From: Shimia isoporae
GTDB lineage: Bacteria > Pseudomonadota > Alphaproteobacteria > Rhodobacterales > Rhodobacteraceae
Reading direction: 5' to 3'
Assembly (NCBI RefSeq): GCF_004346865.1
Contig: NZ_SMGR01000003.1
Coordinates: forward strand, 248,001 to 312,000
Length of the DNA: 64,000 nucleotides
Part shown: one piece after another, positions 6,966 to 15,761 of the stretch
Layout: every line of letters starts with the position of its first letter
Position numbering within the stretch: the stretch's first letter is position 1
Notes under the pieces: model-generated
What the model was told of the DNA's origin: nothing
Databases searched by the model: none
The model's input: the letters and a program-made list of their open reading frames with translations, nothing else
Made by a program: the position numbers and the translations under genes

Positions 6966-9365
6966 TTACCCCCGTAACTCGCCGCCGGTGGCCTTTGTGA
7001 CCTTCTCGACGATTTTCGCAGCAACCGCTTCGATGTCCGCTTCCTTGAGAGTCTTTTCCGTGGGCTGCAAACGCACGGTAATGGCCAGAGACTTCTTACC
7101 CTCGCCAAGGCTGCCGCCGATGAACTCGTCAAAAACGCGCACGTCCTCAATCAGAGCCTTATCAGAACCAGCGGCGGCATTGACCAGTGTCAGCGCCTCG
7201 ACGTCGGCATCAACGACAAAAGCAAAGTCACGCTCGACGGCCTGCAAGTCCGCCTTGGTGACAGCTCCCTTGGATGCCGATTTCTTGCGAGGCAAAGGAA
7301 TTTCTTCGGGATAAAGCGTAAAGGCAACTGCCGGCCCTTTGACGTTTAGCGCATCCAGTACCTTGGGGTGGACTTCACCGAAAACGCCAAGAACTTTCTT
7401 GGGACCAAGGCAGATGCGGCCATGCCGGCCCGGGTGCCACCAAGCGTCGCCGCCACGCTGGATCATCACCTTTGCAGGTGCACCGATGGCGGCGAGAACA
7501 GCTTCGGCGTCAGCCTTTGCGTCGTAGAGATCGACGCCACGGCTTTCGCCATGAACGTCCTTGCCAACAGTCTTGCCCACCAAGAGGCCGCCAACCTGCA
7601 TGTGCTGTTCGCCCGGTTCGCCGCCGTGAAAGGCCGCGCCACATTCAAACAACGCCATATCCATATATCCGCGCGCCTGATTGCGCGCTGCTGCCTGCAG
7701 CAAACCCGGCAACAGGTCAGGGCGCATATGGCTCATCTCGCTGGAAATCGGGTTTTCCAGCATAGTGGCGTCACTGCCACCGCCGAACAATTCTGCCGCC
7801 GCCTTATCGATAAAGCTATAGGTCACACACTCGTTGTAACCGAGAGAAGCAGTGGTGCGGCGCGCGATCTGTTCGCGTTTTTGCATCGGCGACAGGATTT
7901 GTGCCGGAACACCCGCAGAGCTACGCGGCATCGGCTTGCCTTCCAGTTTGGTCAAAGACGCAACACGGGCCACTTCTTCCACCAAATCCGCCTCGCCACG
8001 CACATCTGGACGCCAACTTGGAACCTGTGCCATGTCGCCATCGATCACAAAGCCGAGCGCCGTCAACGTTTCCCGTTGCGTCTCAGCAGGGATTTCCATT
8101 CCTACGAGAGACTGGACACGATCGGTGTCCAGCTTGTAGGCCCGCGATACATCCGGAACAGTGCCAGCAGTCACGATATCGGAAGCCTCGCCACCGCACA
8201 GATCTATAATCATCTGCGTCGCATCATCCATAGCCTGCATGTTGTAAGCCGGATCAATGCCACGCTCGTTGCGATAGCGAGCGTCCGAGTTGATCTTCAG
8301 ACCCCGCCCTGTGTAGGCAATCTGAATGTGATCCCAAACGGCTGCTTCAAGGAAAACGTTTGTTGTTTCCGCAGTACATCCCGTCGCCAGACCACCCATA
8401 ATGCCACCGATGGACTCGACACCTTCATCGTCACTGATGATAACCATTCCTTCGGAGAAAGAGTACTCTTTCTCGTCCAGACCAACGAGCGTCTCGCCAC
8501 CTTTCGCGCGATGGATGCGCAGGTTACCTTTGACCTTGTCTGCATCAAACACGTGTAGCGGACGGTTGCGGTCAAAGGTGAAGAAGTTGGTAATATCCAC
8601 CAGCGCAGAAATCGGACGCAATCCAATGGCGGTCAGGCGGTCTTGAAGCCACTGCGGAGACGGGCCGTTTTTGACACCCTTGATAAGGCGTCCGGCAAAA
8701 ACCTCACACCCGTCACTAGCTGCATCCTCGTCAATCGTTACGGTAATAGAGCTTTCAAACTTACCGTCGATCGAAGCCGTTTTGGCAGGCTTCATCTTTC
8801 CCAGCCCGCGCGCTGCCAAGTCAAGCGCAATGCCCCGCACACCCAATGCGTCGGGCCGGTTCGGCGTGATCGCAATCTCGATCATCGTATCCACTTTGGC
8901 CGGGTCATTTTCTGCCAGCCAATCCACGAACCTGTCACCGACTTCGCCAGAAGGAAGCTCGATGATGCCGTCATGCTCGTCTGACAGTTCAAGCTCTTTC
9001 TCGGAGGCCATCATGCCGTGGCTTTCGACGCCGCGGATATTGCCGACCTTAATCGTCAGATCGAGCCCCGGAATGTACATACCTGGCTTGCAAACCACGA
9101 CGGTGATGCCTTCACGGGCGTTCGGCGCACCGCAAATAATCTGCTTCTCGCCTTCATCGGTTGCCACCTGACAAACTCGCAGCTTGTCTGCGTCGGGATG
9201 TTTTTCCGCCTTGGTCACCTTACCCAGAGTAAAGTCCGCGAGACGATCTGCAGGGTTCACGACATCCTCAACCTCAAGGCCAAGGTCAGTCAGTGCCTCA
9301 CAAATTTCGTCAACGCTTGCAGTGGTGTCCAGGTGGTCTTTCAGCCAGGAAAGAGTGAATTTCAT
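6966..9365 (-). CDS. pheT: Phenylalanine-tRNA ligase beta subunit
   Basis: A 799-residue protein with the full bacterial domain order. An N-terminal B1 region (MKFTLSWLKDHLDTTAS) is followed by the EMAP/OB-fold tRNA-binding domain (KVTKAEKHPDADKLRVCQV, about residues 50-150). The B3/B4 region and B5 domain come next, then a degenerate class II synthetase core. A C-terminal FDX-ACB anticodon-binding domain (AVERDFAFVVDADV to the end) closes it. PheT pairs with PheS as an (alpha-beta)2 enzyme that charges tRNA-Phe. PheS is about 22 kb away here (31216-32286, same strand) rather than directly upstream. Confidence 0.98.
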   Translation of the reverse strand: MKFTLSWLKDHLDTTASVDEICEALTDLGLEVEDVVNPADRLADFTLGKVTKAEKHPDADKLRVCQVATDEGEKQIICGAPNAREGITVVVCKPGMYIPGLDLTIKVGNIRGVESHGMMASEKELELSDEHDGIIELPSGEVGDRFVDWLAENDPAKVDTMIEIAITPNRPDALGVRGIALDLAARGLGKMKPAKTASIDGKFESSITVTIDEDAASDGCEVFAGRLIKGVKNGPSPQWLQDRLTAIGLRPISALVDITNFFTFDRNRPLHVFDADKVKGNLRIHRAKGGETLVGLDEKEYSFSEGMVIISDDEGVESIGGIMGGLATGCTAETTNVFLEAAVWDHIQIAYTGRGLKINSDARYRNERGIDPAYNMQAMDDATQMIIDLCGGEASDIVTAGTVPDVSRAYKLDTDRVQSLVGMEIPAETQRETLTALGFVIDGDMAQVPSWRPDVRGEADLVEEVARVASLTKLEGKPMPRSSAGVPAQILSPMQKREQIARRTTASLGYNECVTYSFIDKAAAELFGGGSDATMLENPISSEMSHMRPDLLPGLLQAAARNQARGYMDMALFECGAAFHGGEPGEQHMQVGGLLVGKTVGKDVHGESRGVDLYDAKADAEAVLAAIGAPAKVMIQRGGDAWWHPGRHGRICLGPKKVLGVFGEVHPKVLDALNVKGPAVAFTLYPEEIPLPRKKSASKGAVTKADLQAVERDFAFVVDADVEALTLVNAAAGSDKALIEDVRVFDEFIGGSLGEGKKSLAITVRLQPTEKTLKEADIEAVAAKIVEKVTKATGGELRG

Positions 9366-9533
9366 CGCGCCGTTCCGCCAGTCAAAAAAGGGTCAGTGAG
9401 GGCAATAGCGGATTAGCGCCAAGGGGGAAAGAGCGCATTCTTCCCGTTGTCATCTATCTACCCGGTTCAATGCGTGTTTTGCGAATTCCGCAACTTGACG
9501 CATAGTAAGCTAGGGATGAAGGGGAGAATTGCC

Positions 9534-10658
9534 ATGGCCGCCAAGGATAACGGTGTAAAAACCGCCTACTTCGTGATTGCCGATATTTCCGGATACACAA
9601 AATTCATGTCTCAGACGCCGATCGAACACGCAAAGGGCATCCTTGAATCGCTGTTCGGAAATCTTGTGCCCGCGATCCGCTCGCCGCTCGAGGTTTCCGG
9701 CCTTCAGGGCGACGCGGTCTTTGCTTATGCGTTCGAAAGCGACGTGATGACAAAGCAGTTCATCCTCGACTTTGCAGAACAACTCTACTGTGTGTTTGCA
9801 CGCGCAAAAGAGAAAATGATGCTCAATACTACCTGCCCCTGCGATGCCTGCGCACACATCGAAGATCTCGAGCTCAAGATCGTAGTACATCATGGCGAAT
9901 GCGTAATTCAGGAAACCGGCGATCGCAAAGAGCTTGCCGGTCAGGACGTGATCACCGCGTTTCGCCTTTTGAAAAATTCCGTCAAGGAACGCACTGGCAT
10001 GAATGCCTACACGCTGATTTCCTGTGATGCGCTGCGATCTATGGGCATGAAAGATTATTTCGACGAAAGCGAGTTTCACTCAGAAGAAATCGAGCACATT
10101 GGTGAAATCGAATACGTGGTGCGTGACATGCGCAGTGCATGGCAGCGCCGACGTCACACCGAGCGCACATTCGTCACCAACAACGACGACCTGTTGATTG
10201 AAGAATGGCTGATCCCGCTACCGGTTAGCCCCGAAATCGCTTTCATGATCGCCACTCGCCCTGACCTACGAGCCGAATGGATCGGAGCCGACAAAGTCGA
10301 CATTCTGAACGCTAACAAAGGTAAGATTGAGCCGGGTACGACATATCATTGCTATCATGGAGACGACCTATTCCCGTTCGAGATCCTCGACTGGAACCCC
10401 GGCGAATACGTTACCGGGCGCTTCAATATGCCAATGGGCTTGTCGATGCTCGAAACCGTTGAACTCAATGAAATGGGTGACGGCACCATGGTCAAGCTCC
10501 GCTATACAAAACCAAAGTCACCGAAGCTGATGGGTAAATTGATGGCCGGAATGGTCGCAAAGAAAGTGCGCGGCATCATCGACCCGGACAAGGAAAACCG
10601 CATCAAAAAAATGACGGCCTTGGGGAAGAAGCTTGCCAGTGAAACAGTGCCTGCCTAG
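9534..10658 (+). CDS. DUF2652 (cyclase-like) protein with C-terminal SRPBCC-type domain
   Basis: A 374-residue protein. The N-terminal half matches DUF2652 and resembles a class III nucleotidyl cyclase domain: VIADISGYTKFM parallels the first metal-Asp segment and LQGDAVFAY the second. KIVVHHGECVIQE and GQDVITAFRLL parallel the later cyclase strands. An insertion carries a CPCDAC cysteine motif that could hold a metal. The C-terminal part (EEWLIPLPVSPEIAFMIATRPDLRAEWIG to the end) looks like an SRPBCC lipid or ligand-binding fold. Cyclase activity is not shown by sequence alone. The ATG at 9534 has GGGGAG before it. Confidence 0.8.
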   Translation: MAAKDNGVKTAYFVIADISGYTKFMSQTPIEHAKGILESLFGNLVPAIRSPLEVSGLQGDAVFAYAFESDVMTKQFILDFAEQLYCVFARAKEKMMLNTTCPCDACAHIEDLELKIVVHHGECVIQETGDRKELAGQDVITAFRLLKNSVKERTGMNAYTLISCDALRSMGMKDYFDESEFHSEEIEHIGEIEYVVRDMRSAWQRRRHTERTFVTNNDDLLIEEWLIPLPVSPEIAFMIATRPDLRAEWIGADKVDILNANKGKIEPGTTYHCYHGDDLFPFEILDWNPGEYVTGRFNMPMGLSMLETVELNEMGDGTMVKLRYTKPKSPKLMGKLMAGMVAKKVRGIIDPDKENRIKKMTALGKKLASETVPA

Positions 10659-10693
10659 GCATCAATCGTCATTATTTCGCGCTACCGTTCAAG

Positions 10694-11758
10694 TCAGCGG
10701 CAAACCAACGTAGCTGGAAAAGCAACGGTCCGAGAGGAATGGATGTCTCTTTTCTCCGACAGAAGCGCCGCAGCCTCTGACGCCAAAGCTTCTACCGGCA
10801 GGTCGATTGTTGTGACGCCCTTTCCGATCCACGCGTAGAGCAACGCATCCCCGTAGCCAACAAAAGCAACCGGATTGTCTACCTTGTGTCCGCCGCTCAA
10901 GATCGCTTGCAGGGCACCGTTTGAAATTTCCACGCCGCCACAGACGACTGCCGACGCTTTGCCGACCTCAAGCAGCGCCTCCATTTGCCGCTGCCCCATC
11001 TCCGCCGATGGGGGCGCTGTTCGGACAAGCTCGGCGCTTGCATCAAGTCCTGCCTCCACCAATCCAACCTTGAAAGCCGTCAACCGCGAGCGCCCGGAGG
11101 ACAGCTCTTTGTCGGCCCCGATATATGCGATTTGCTTGTGCCCCAAATTGGCCAGATGCCTAACCGCAGCTGTAATGGCGGCAGAGTCATCGACCAAAAT
11201 GGCATCGACTGGCTCTCCTAAATCTGCCTGTCGAATGAGTTGAATGACGCGCATCTCCTTAAGGCGAGCAAAGGAATATGGGCGATCGCCAGGCGCTGGC
11301 ACCATGACCACGCCTTGCGCCTGAATTTCCTGAAGACGTTCGATCGCTTTTGCTTCGGCATGAATATCATCGCCGGTGAGGTGAATGATCAATTGAAGCG
11401 ACTCTGCCTCACAGGCCAGCGCCAACGTATTGGCAAACCGGGCGTAAAACTCGTTTACAATATTAGGGAGCAGCAATCCGACAATGCGCGTACCATCTCC
11501 CCGCATTGCTTTGGCCGCGGCGCTTTTTACGTAGCCCATTTCACGAGCACGCTTCTGCACCATCTCCCTTGTTTCTTTCAAAACGTTGGGATGATTGGAC
11601 AGCGCTCGGGACACAGTCATGTGCGAAATACCAAGGTCCTTGGCAATAGATTTTATGGTCACACGCTCGGCCAATGAGTCTCTTTCTTTTTGCGATGGTC
11701 TATCATTTCCCGCGGATCGAGTCTTGACAGTTTGTCGAGATAATCTATTCATGTTCAC
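10694..11758 (-). CDS. LacI-family transcriptional regulator
   Basis: Up to 354 residues. The LacI HTH reads VTIKSIAKDLGISHMTVSRALSNHPNV, with the hinge helix after it, then a periplasmic-binding-protein-like sugar sensor domain (RIVGLLLPNIVNEFYARFANTLALAC). The frame opens at a GTG at 11758, with an ATG at 11752. Both put a 30-residue extension before the HTH, and a GTG at 11662 would start right at the HTH as in most LacI proteins, so the start is uncertain. It is divergent from the kinase-enolase-FAH-SDR operon and is its likely repressor. Confidence 0.92.
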   Translation of the reverse strand: MNMNRLSRQTVKTRSAGNDRPSQKERDSLAERVTIKSIAKDLGISHMTVSRALSNHPNVLKETREMVQKRAREMGYVKSAAAKAMRGDGTRIVGLLLPNIVNEFYARFANTLALACEAESLQLIIHLTGDDIHAEAKAIERLQEIQAQGVVMVPAPGDRPYSFARLKEMRVIQLIRQADLGEPVDAILVDDSAAITAAVRHLANLGHKQIAYIGADKELSSGRSRLTAFKVGLVEAGLDASAELVRTAPPSAEMGQRQMEALLEVGKASAVVCGGVEISNGALQAILSGGHKVDNPVAFVGYGDALLYAWIGKGVTTIDLPVEALASEAAALLSEKRDIHSSRTVAFPATLVCR

Positions 11759-11767
11759 GTGAACATG
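11724..11767 (+). promoter_or_regulatory. Predicted promoter with LacI-type operator before the kinase operon
   Basis: CATGTTCACGTGAACATG at 11750-11767 is a perfect 18-bp palindrome with a central CG, the form bound by LacI-family dimers. A perfect TTGACA lies at 11724-11729, with a weak TATTCA 16 bases downstream. The palindrome would then cover the transcription start. An AGGAGG-type ribosome site for the kinase gene follows at about 11771. The palindrome also covers the 5'-most possible start codons of the divergent lacI gene, so it could act on both directions. Confidence 0.7.
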
Positions 11768-11786
11768 GCAAGGAGGACCATCTCAC

Positions 11787-12797
11787 ATGGACGATCTGCA
11801 CGCCCGCTGCGCGATGTTGATGGAAGACCTGAACCTGGCGGACCGACAGGACATCTCAAAGGTCACCGCCTTAACAGGCGGCGTGGCTTCAGACATCGCA
11901 AAAGTGGACGTAAATGGTCGCAGCTTTGTTGTGAAGTTTGCTCTGGCCAAACTCAAGGTGGCCGAAGATTGGCGCGCACCTGTTCATCGGAACGCAGCAG
12001 AATACGCCTGGCTCCAAGTTGCCGCCGACGTCAGCCCAAATTCAGCAGTACGCCTCTTTGGACGCTCGGAACAGGACCATGGATTTGCCATGGAATTCCT
12101 GACTGGAGACGACGTTTTCCTTTGGAAGGATGCACTTCTATCTCAGATTCCTACGCAAGAGGAAGCTAGGCTGGTCGGGGACTTGTTAGGCCGAATTCAT
12201 TCTGCTTCCGCGATGCTGGGATTTGACGCCGCCGCCTTCCAAAACATCGATGATTTCCGGGCATTGCGCATCGAACCCTACCTATCTTTCACAGCAGGAA
12301 AACACACCAACATTGCGGCGCATCTCAATTCCCTCGCGGACATGCTTTACGACAGCAACCATGTTTTGGTGCATGGCGATGTCAGCCCAAAGAACATAGT
12401 TTTTCGCGCATCAGGCCCTGTTCTGCTCGACGCAGAATGCGCCACTATGGGCGATGCTTCGTTTGATCCGTCATTCTGCCTAAACCACCTTGTTCTGAAG
12501 GCAATCCACCTTCCGGATATGCGGTCATCCCTGCTTGATGAGGTTGCTGCGTTCTGGGCGGCCTATCGCCCGCATGTGACCTGGGAAACCCAGAATACGC
12601 TCGAGAGCCGCATTTGCCATCTTTTGCCTGCCCTCATGCTGGCTCGCGTGGATGGGAAATCCCCTGTCGAATACCTCACGGTTCCGGAGCAGGATCTTGT
12701 GCGTCAGATCGCAATTGAACTCATCACCAAGCCGTCTGACACACTGGACCGATTCACCTGGCGGCTGTCTCAAATGCTAAAGGAAAACAACGCGTGA
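11787..12797 (+). CDS. Aminoglycoside phosphotransferase (APH)-family small-molecule kinase
   Basis: A 336-residue protein. The catalytic loop HGDVSPKN has Asp near residue 198, and the metal site DAE lies near 215-217. The N-lobe lysine is in RSFVVKFALAKL. The fold is that of APH, choline and methylthioribose kinases. Its place at the head of a catabolic operon, with the enolase-like gene overlapping its stop (GTGA), argues for a metabolite kinase rather than antibiotic resistance. A plausible substrate is a short hydroxy acid such as glycerate, but this is only inferred from the neighbouring genes. Confidence 0.8.
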   Translation: MDDLHARCAMLMEDLNLADRQDISKVTALTGGVASDIAKVDVNGRSFVVKFALAKLKVAEDWRAPVHRNAAEYAWLQVAADVSPNSAVRLFGRSEQDHGFAMEFLTGDDVFLWKDALLSQIPTQEEARLVGDLLGRIHSASAMLGFDAAAFQNIDDFRALRIEPYLSFTAGKHTNIAAHLNSLADMLYDSNHVLVHGDVSPKNIVFRASGPVLLDAECATMGDASFDPSFCLNHLVLKAIHLPDMRSSLLDEVAAFWAAYRPHVTWETQNTLESRICHLLPALMLARVDGKSPVEYLTVPEQDLVRQIAIELITKPSDTLDRFTWRLSQMLKENNA

Positions 12798-14104
12798 GCA
12801 TCATTTCATCTGTAAAAGGCCGTCGGGTATGGGATTCACGCGGCCACCCAACGGTCGAGGTCGACGTGATCCTGAACAACGGCGCGTTTGGTCGCGCCAT
12901 TGCGCCGGCAGGAGCTTCACGCGGCACCCGCGAGGCAATCGATTTACGCGATGGCGGCAATGCTCTGCGTGGCAAAGATGTTTCTCAGGCACTGCAAAGC
13001 GTGAATGGCCCAATAGCCAAAGCACTTGTTGGCCGCGATGTTTCGGATCAGGCAGGGGCAGATGCTGCCATGCTTGCGCTCGACCCTTCTCCTCTCAAAG
13101 AAACACTGGGAGGAAACGCCACTGTGGCCACGTCACTCGCTGTATTGCACGCGGCGGCCTCTGACGTGCAAAAACCTCTATGGCAGCATGTTTCAGACCA
13201 CTACAGCACCAAGCCTTCGCTACCATTGCCCGAGATCCAGATATTCGGCGGCGGTGCACACGCCGGGCGCCGTGTCGACATCCAGGATTTCATGATCATG
13301 GTTCCGGGCGCCTCCACATTTAACGAGGTCATGGAAATAACCAACGAAGTCTACTTCGCGGCAGGCGACATCATGGCACGCAAAGGCAAACTCGCTGGCG
13401 TCGCAGATGAAGGCGGATGGTGGCCGATGTTTGACAGCAACGAAGAGGCACTGGAAACTCTGGTCGCGGCCATTGAAAAAGCTGGCGAAAAGCCTGGAGA
13501 ACGGGTGGTGATCTCACTCGATATAGCAGCGTCCGAATTCGGAAAAAACGGCACCTACCGCCTCGCGTTGGACGACCGTAGCATGGATAGCGCGGCTTTG
13601 ATTGACATGTTGGGCGGATGGCTGGATGCCTACCCCATCGCCTCAATCGAAGATCCGGTTGGCGAAGATGATGTACAAGGCATGGTCGAATTTACCCGCC
13701 GATTTGGGGAACAGGTCCAGATCATCGGCGATGATTATCTCGTCACCAACGCTGACCTTGTCAAAGAGGCAGCGCATGTCGGCGCATGCAACGCCGTGCT
13801 GGTCAAGGTCAACCAAGCCGGAACTGTAAGCGAAAGCATTGACACCTTCAAAGCCGCAACCGCGCAGGGATGGGGAGCAGTCGTTTCAGCCCGCTCGGGA
13901 GAAACCGAAGACACCTCGATCAGCCACCTGTCAACTGGGCTTGGAGGCGGACAACTCAAGGTGGGCTCGTTCACCCGGTCCGAGCGCATGGTGAAATGGA
14001 ACGAATGCCTACGAATTCAGGATGTTCTAGGGGAGCAGAGCTTTGTCGGCGGCGCACCTCTTGCAAACACCTGGTGGGGCAATACTCAAAAGGAAAAATC
14101 ATGA
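12794..14104 (+). CDS. Enolase-family protein with altered active site
   Basis: A 436-residue protein that aligns end to end with true enolase (WDSRGHPTVEVDV, VNGPIAKALVG, DEGGWWP, SIEDP, GDDYLVTN, KVNQAGTVSES, ARSGETED). Retained are His156, Glu206, the metal ligands in LDIAAS, SIEDP and GDDY, and the base Lys338. Changed are the VDIQEFM glutamate, now Asp165, and the SHRSGE histidine, now Ala366. In yeast enolase the corresponding residues (Glu168, His373) are in the active site. It starts with GTG overlapping the kinase stop, and its own stop overlaps the FAH gene (ATGA). It is probably a specialised paralogue, perhaps acting on 2-phosphoglycerate or a related phosphorylated acid. Confidence 0.85.
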   Translation: MSIISSVKGRRVWDSRGHPTVEVDVILNNGAFGRAIAPAGASRGTREAIDLRDGGNALRGKDVSQALQSVNGPIAKALVGRDVSDQAGADAAMLALDPSPLKETLGGNATVATSLAVLHAAASDVQKPLWQHVSDHYSTKPSLPLPEIQIFGGGAHAGRRVDIQDFMIMVPGASTFNEVMEITNEVYFAAGDIMARKGKLAGVADEGGWWPMFDSNEEALETLVAAIEKAGEKPGERVVISLDIAASEFGKNGTYRLALDDRSMDSAALIDMLGGWLDAYPIASIEDPVGEDDVQGMVEFTRRFGEQVQIIGDDYLVTNADLVKEAAHVGACNAVLVKVNQAGTVSESIDTFKAATAQGWGAVVSARSGETEDTSISHLSTGLGGGQLKVGSFTRSERMVKWNECLRIQDVLGEQSFVGGAPLANTWWGNTQKEKS

Positions 14105-14949
14105 AAATTATGCGTTATGGCGACCGTTACGGTTCCAAAATCCCCTGCGTGATTGATGCCGATGGTGTCGCACGAGATGTGTCATCCGTTGTTGCCGACT
14201 TCAATCCCAGAACGCTCGCCGATGGTGCGCTGGACAAAGTACGCGCCGTGGACACGGCCTCCCTGCCGGTTGCAGACGTAAAGGGCAAACGACTGGCGCC
14301 GCCGGTGGCGCAACCATTCAACATCTGGTGTGTTGGACTGAACTATTCCGACCACGCCGCTGAAGCGGGCATGGACATCCCCGAAGAGCCGATCCTGTTC
14401 AACAAAGCTACCGGCACCTACTGCGGGCCCAACGACGACATCCTTTACAGCCCGAAGATGACCAAACTCGACTGGGAAGTCGAGTTGGGCATCGTGATCG
14501 GCAAACCGGCTCTGAACATCGACAAGGCGGACGCGATGGATCACATTGCGGGATTTGTTTTGGTAAACGACATTTCCGAACGCGCGTGGCAATTGGAACG
14601 CTCTGGCCAGTGGGTTAAGGGCAAGAGCTTTCCCAATTTCTGCCCCACTGGCCCGGTGTTGGTGACACCCGACGAGATAGGAGACGTCAACAATCTCGGA
14701 ATGTGGCTGGACGTGAACGGCGAACGTATGCAGACCGGCAACACCGGCACGATGATTTTCGACGTCGAAACCATCGTCTCATACATGTCCGAATTTACCA
14801 GACTGGAACCCGGCGATCTGATCTGCACCGGGACGCCTCCCGGTGTTGGCGCGGGAATGTCGCCCCAAGTCTGGCTGAAGCAGGGCGACAAGGTCACTCT
14901 TGGTATTGACGGGCTTGGCACGCAAACCCAGACCGTTGTCGATCTGTGA
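14101..14949 (+). CDS. Fumarylacetoacetate hydrolase (FAH)-family protein
   Basis: A 282-residue protein. The C-terminal catalytic domain has the family signatures NIWCVGLNYSDHAAE, the metal-binding DWEVELGIVIG and FVLVNDISERAWQ, and the late LEPGDLICTGTPPGVG. Members in sugar clusters include 2,4-diketo-3-deoxy-L-fuconate or rhamnonate hydrolases and 2-keto-3-deoxy-pentonate dehydratases. With an IlvD/Edd dehydratase and SDRs nearby, hydrolysis of a 2,4-diketo-3-deoxy acid to pyruvate and a hydroxy acid is the best guess. Its ATG overlaps the enolase-like stop, so translation is coupled. Confidence 0.88.
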   Translation: MKIMRYGDRYGSKIPCVIDADGVARDVSSVVADFNPRTLADGALDKVRAVDTASLPVADVKGKRLAPPVAQPFNIWCVGLNYSDHAAEAGMDIPEEPILFNKATGTYCGPNDDILYSPKMTKLDWEVELGIVIGKPALNIDKADAMDHIAGFVLVNDISERAWQLERSGQWVKGKSFPNFCPTGPVLVTPDEIGDVNNLGMWLDVNGERMQTGNTGTMIFDVETIVSYMSEFTRLEPGDLICTGTPPGVGAGMSPQVWLKQGDKVTLGIDGLGTQTQTVVDL

Positions 14950-14959
14950 GGGCCAAGCA

Positions 14960-15712
14960 ATGAACACTCTGGATCTGACCGGAAAACGTGCTGTGATAAC
15001 AGGAGGCGCGCGCGGCATGGGATTTGCCTTTGCCCAGCGCTTTCTGGACAGCGGCGCGTCAGTCTCCCTGTGGGATATTTCTGCTGACACGTTGCACACG
15101 GCAAAATCTGCGCTTGCAACCAAGGGCACTGTCGATGCGCAGACTGTGAATGTTGCGGACTACGACAGCGTCGAGAAGGGCGCCGCAGCCACGGCCGAGG
15201 CACTTGGCGGCATAGATATCCTTGTGAACGCGGCGGGGATTGCGGGGATCAATACACCATTGACCGAATACCCACTCGACACCTGGAACGCGGTAATGGA
15301 CGTGAACCTGAACGGCATCTTTCACACCTGCCGCGCCGTTGTGCCCTACATGCAAAGCAATGACTATGGTCGCGTCGTCAACATTGCCTCCATGGCGGGC
15401 AAAGATGGAAACCCGAATGCTTCGGCCTACTCCGTGTCCAAGGCGGGTGTCATTGGCCTCACCAAAAGCCTCGGCAAGGAACTCGCGACCACCGGCATCC
15501 GCGTTAACGTCATCTGTCCGGCTGTGATCAAGACCGAGATGCTGGCGGATGTGACCGAAGAGCAAATCGGCTACATGTTGTCCAAAATTCCAATGGGCCG
15601 CATGGGCACTGTCGAAGAAATCGCCGCCATGGTCGGCTGGATGTGCTCGGAAGAATGTTCGTACTCCACCGGTGCAGTGTTTGATCTCTCCGGTGGACGC
15701 GCAACTTACTAA
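14960..15712 (+). CDS. Short-chain dehydrogenase/reductase (SDR)
   Basis: A 250-residue classical SDR: cofactor loop TGGARGMG near residue 15, NAAG strand-4 motif, catalytic YSVSK and a C-terminal DLSGGRATY. The strand-2 end (LWDIS) carries an Asp, which favours NAD over NADP. It is the last gene of the kinase-enolase-FAH operon, 10 bases after FAH. In the related deoxysugar pathways an SDR oxidises the 2-keto-3-deoxy acid before FAH cleavage; this gene is a candidate for that step. Confidence 0.9.
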   Translation: MNTLDLTGKRAVITGGARGMGFAFAQRFLDSGASVSLWDISADTLHTAKSALATKGTVDAQTVNVADYDSVEKGAAATAEALGGIDILVNAAGIAGINTPLTEYPLDTWNAVMDVNLNGIFHTCRAVVPYMQSNDYGRVVNIASMAGKDGNPNASAYSVSKAGVIGLTKSLGKELATTGIRVNVICPAVIKTEMLADVTEEQIGYMLSKIPMGRMGTVEEIAAMVGWMCSEECSYSTGAVFDLSGGRATY

Positions 15713-15714
15713 AG

Positions 15715-15750
15715 ACAATGCCCCGGCGAATATCAACGCCGGGGGTTTTC
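15715..15750. terminator. Bidirectional terminator between the SDR and fadR-type genes
   Basis: A perfect 8-bp stem (CCCCGGCG at 15721-15728 with CGCCGGGG at 15737-15744), loop AATATCAA, followed by GTTTTC on the plus strand. It lies between convergent stops. Confidence 0.8.
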
Positions 15751-15761
15751 ACCTGATGCGG

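Noticed and set aside
7368..8558. 396-codon plus-strand open frame
   Set aside because: It is antisense to pheT, which has full-length family match; the opposite frame has no recognisable motif.
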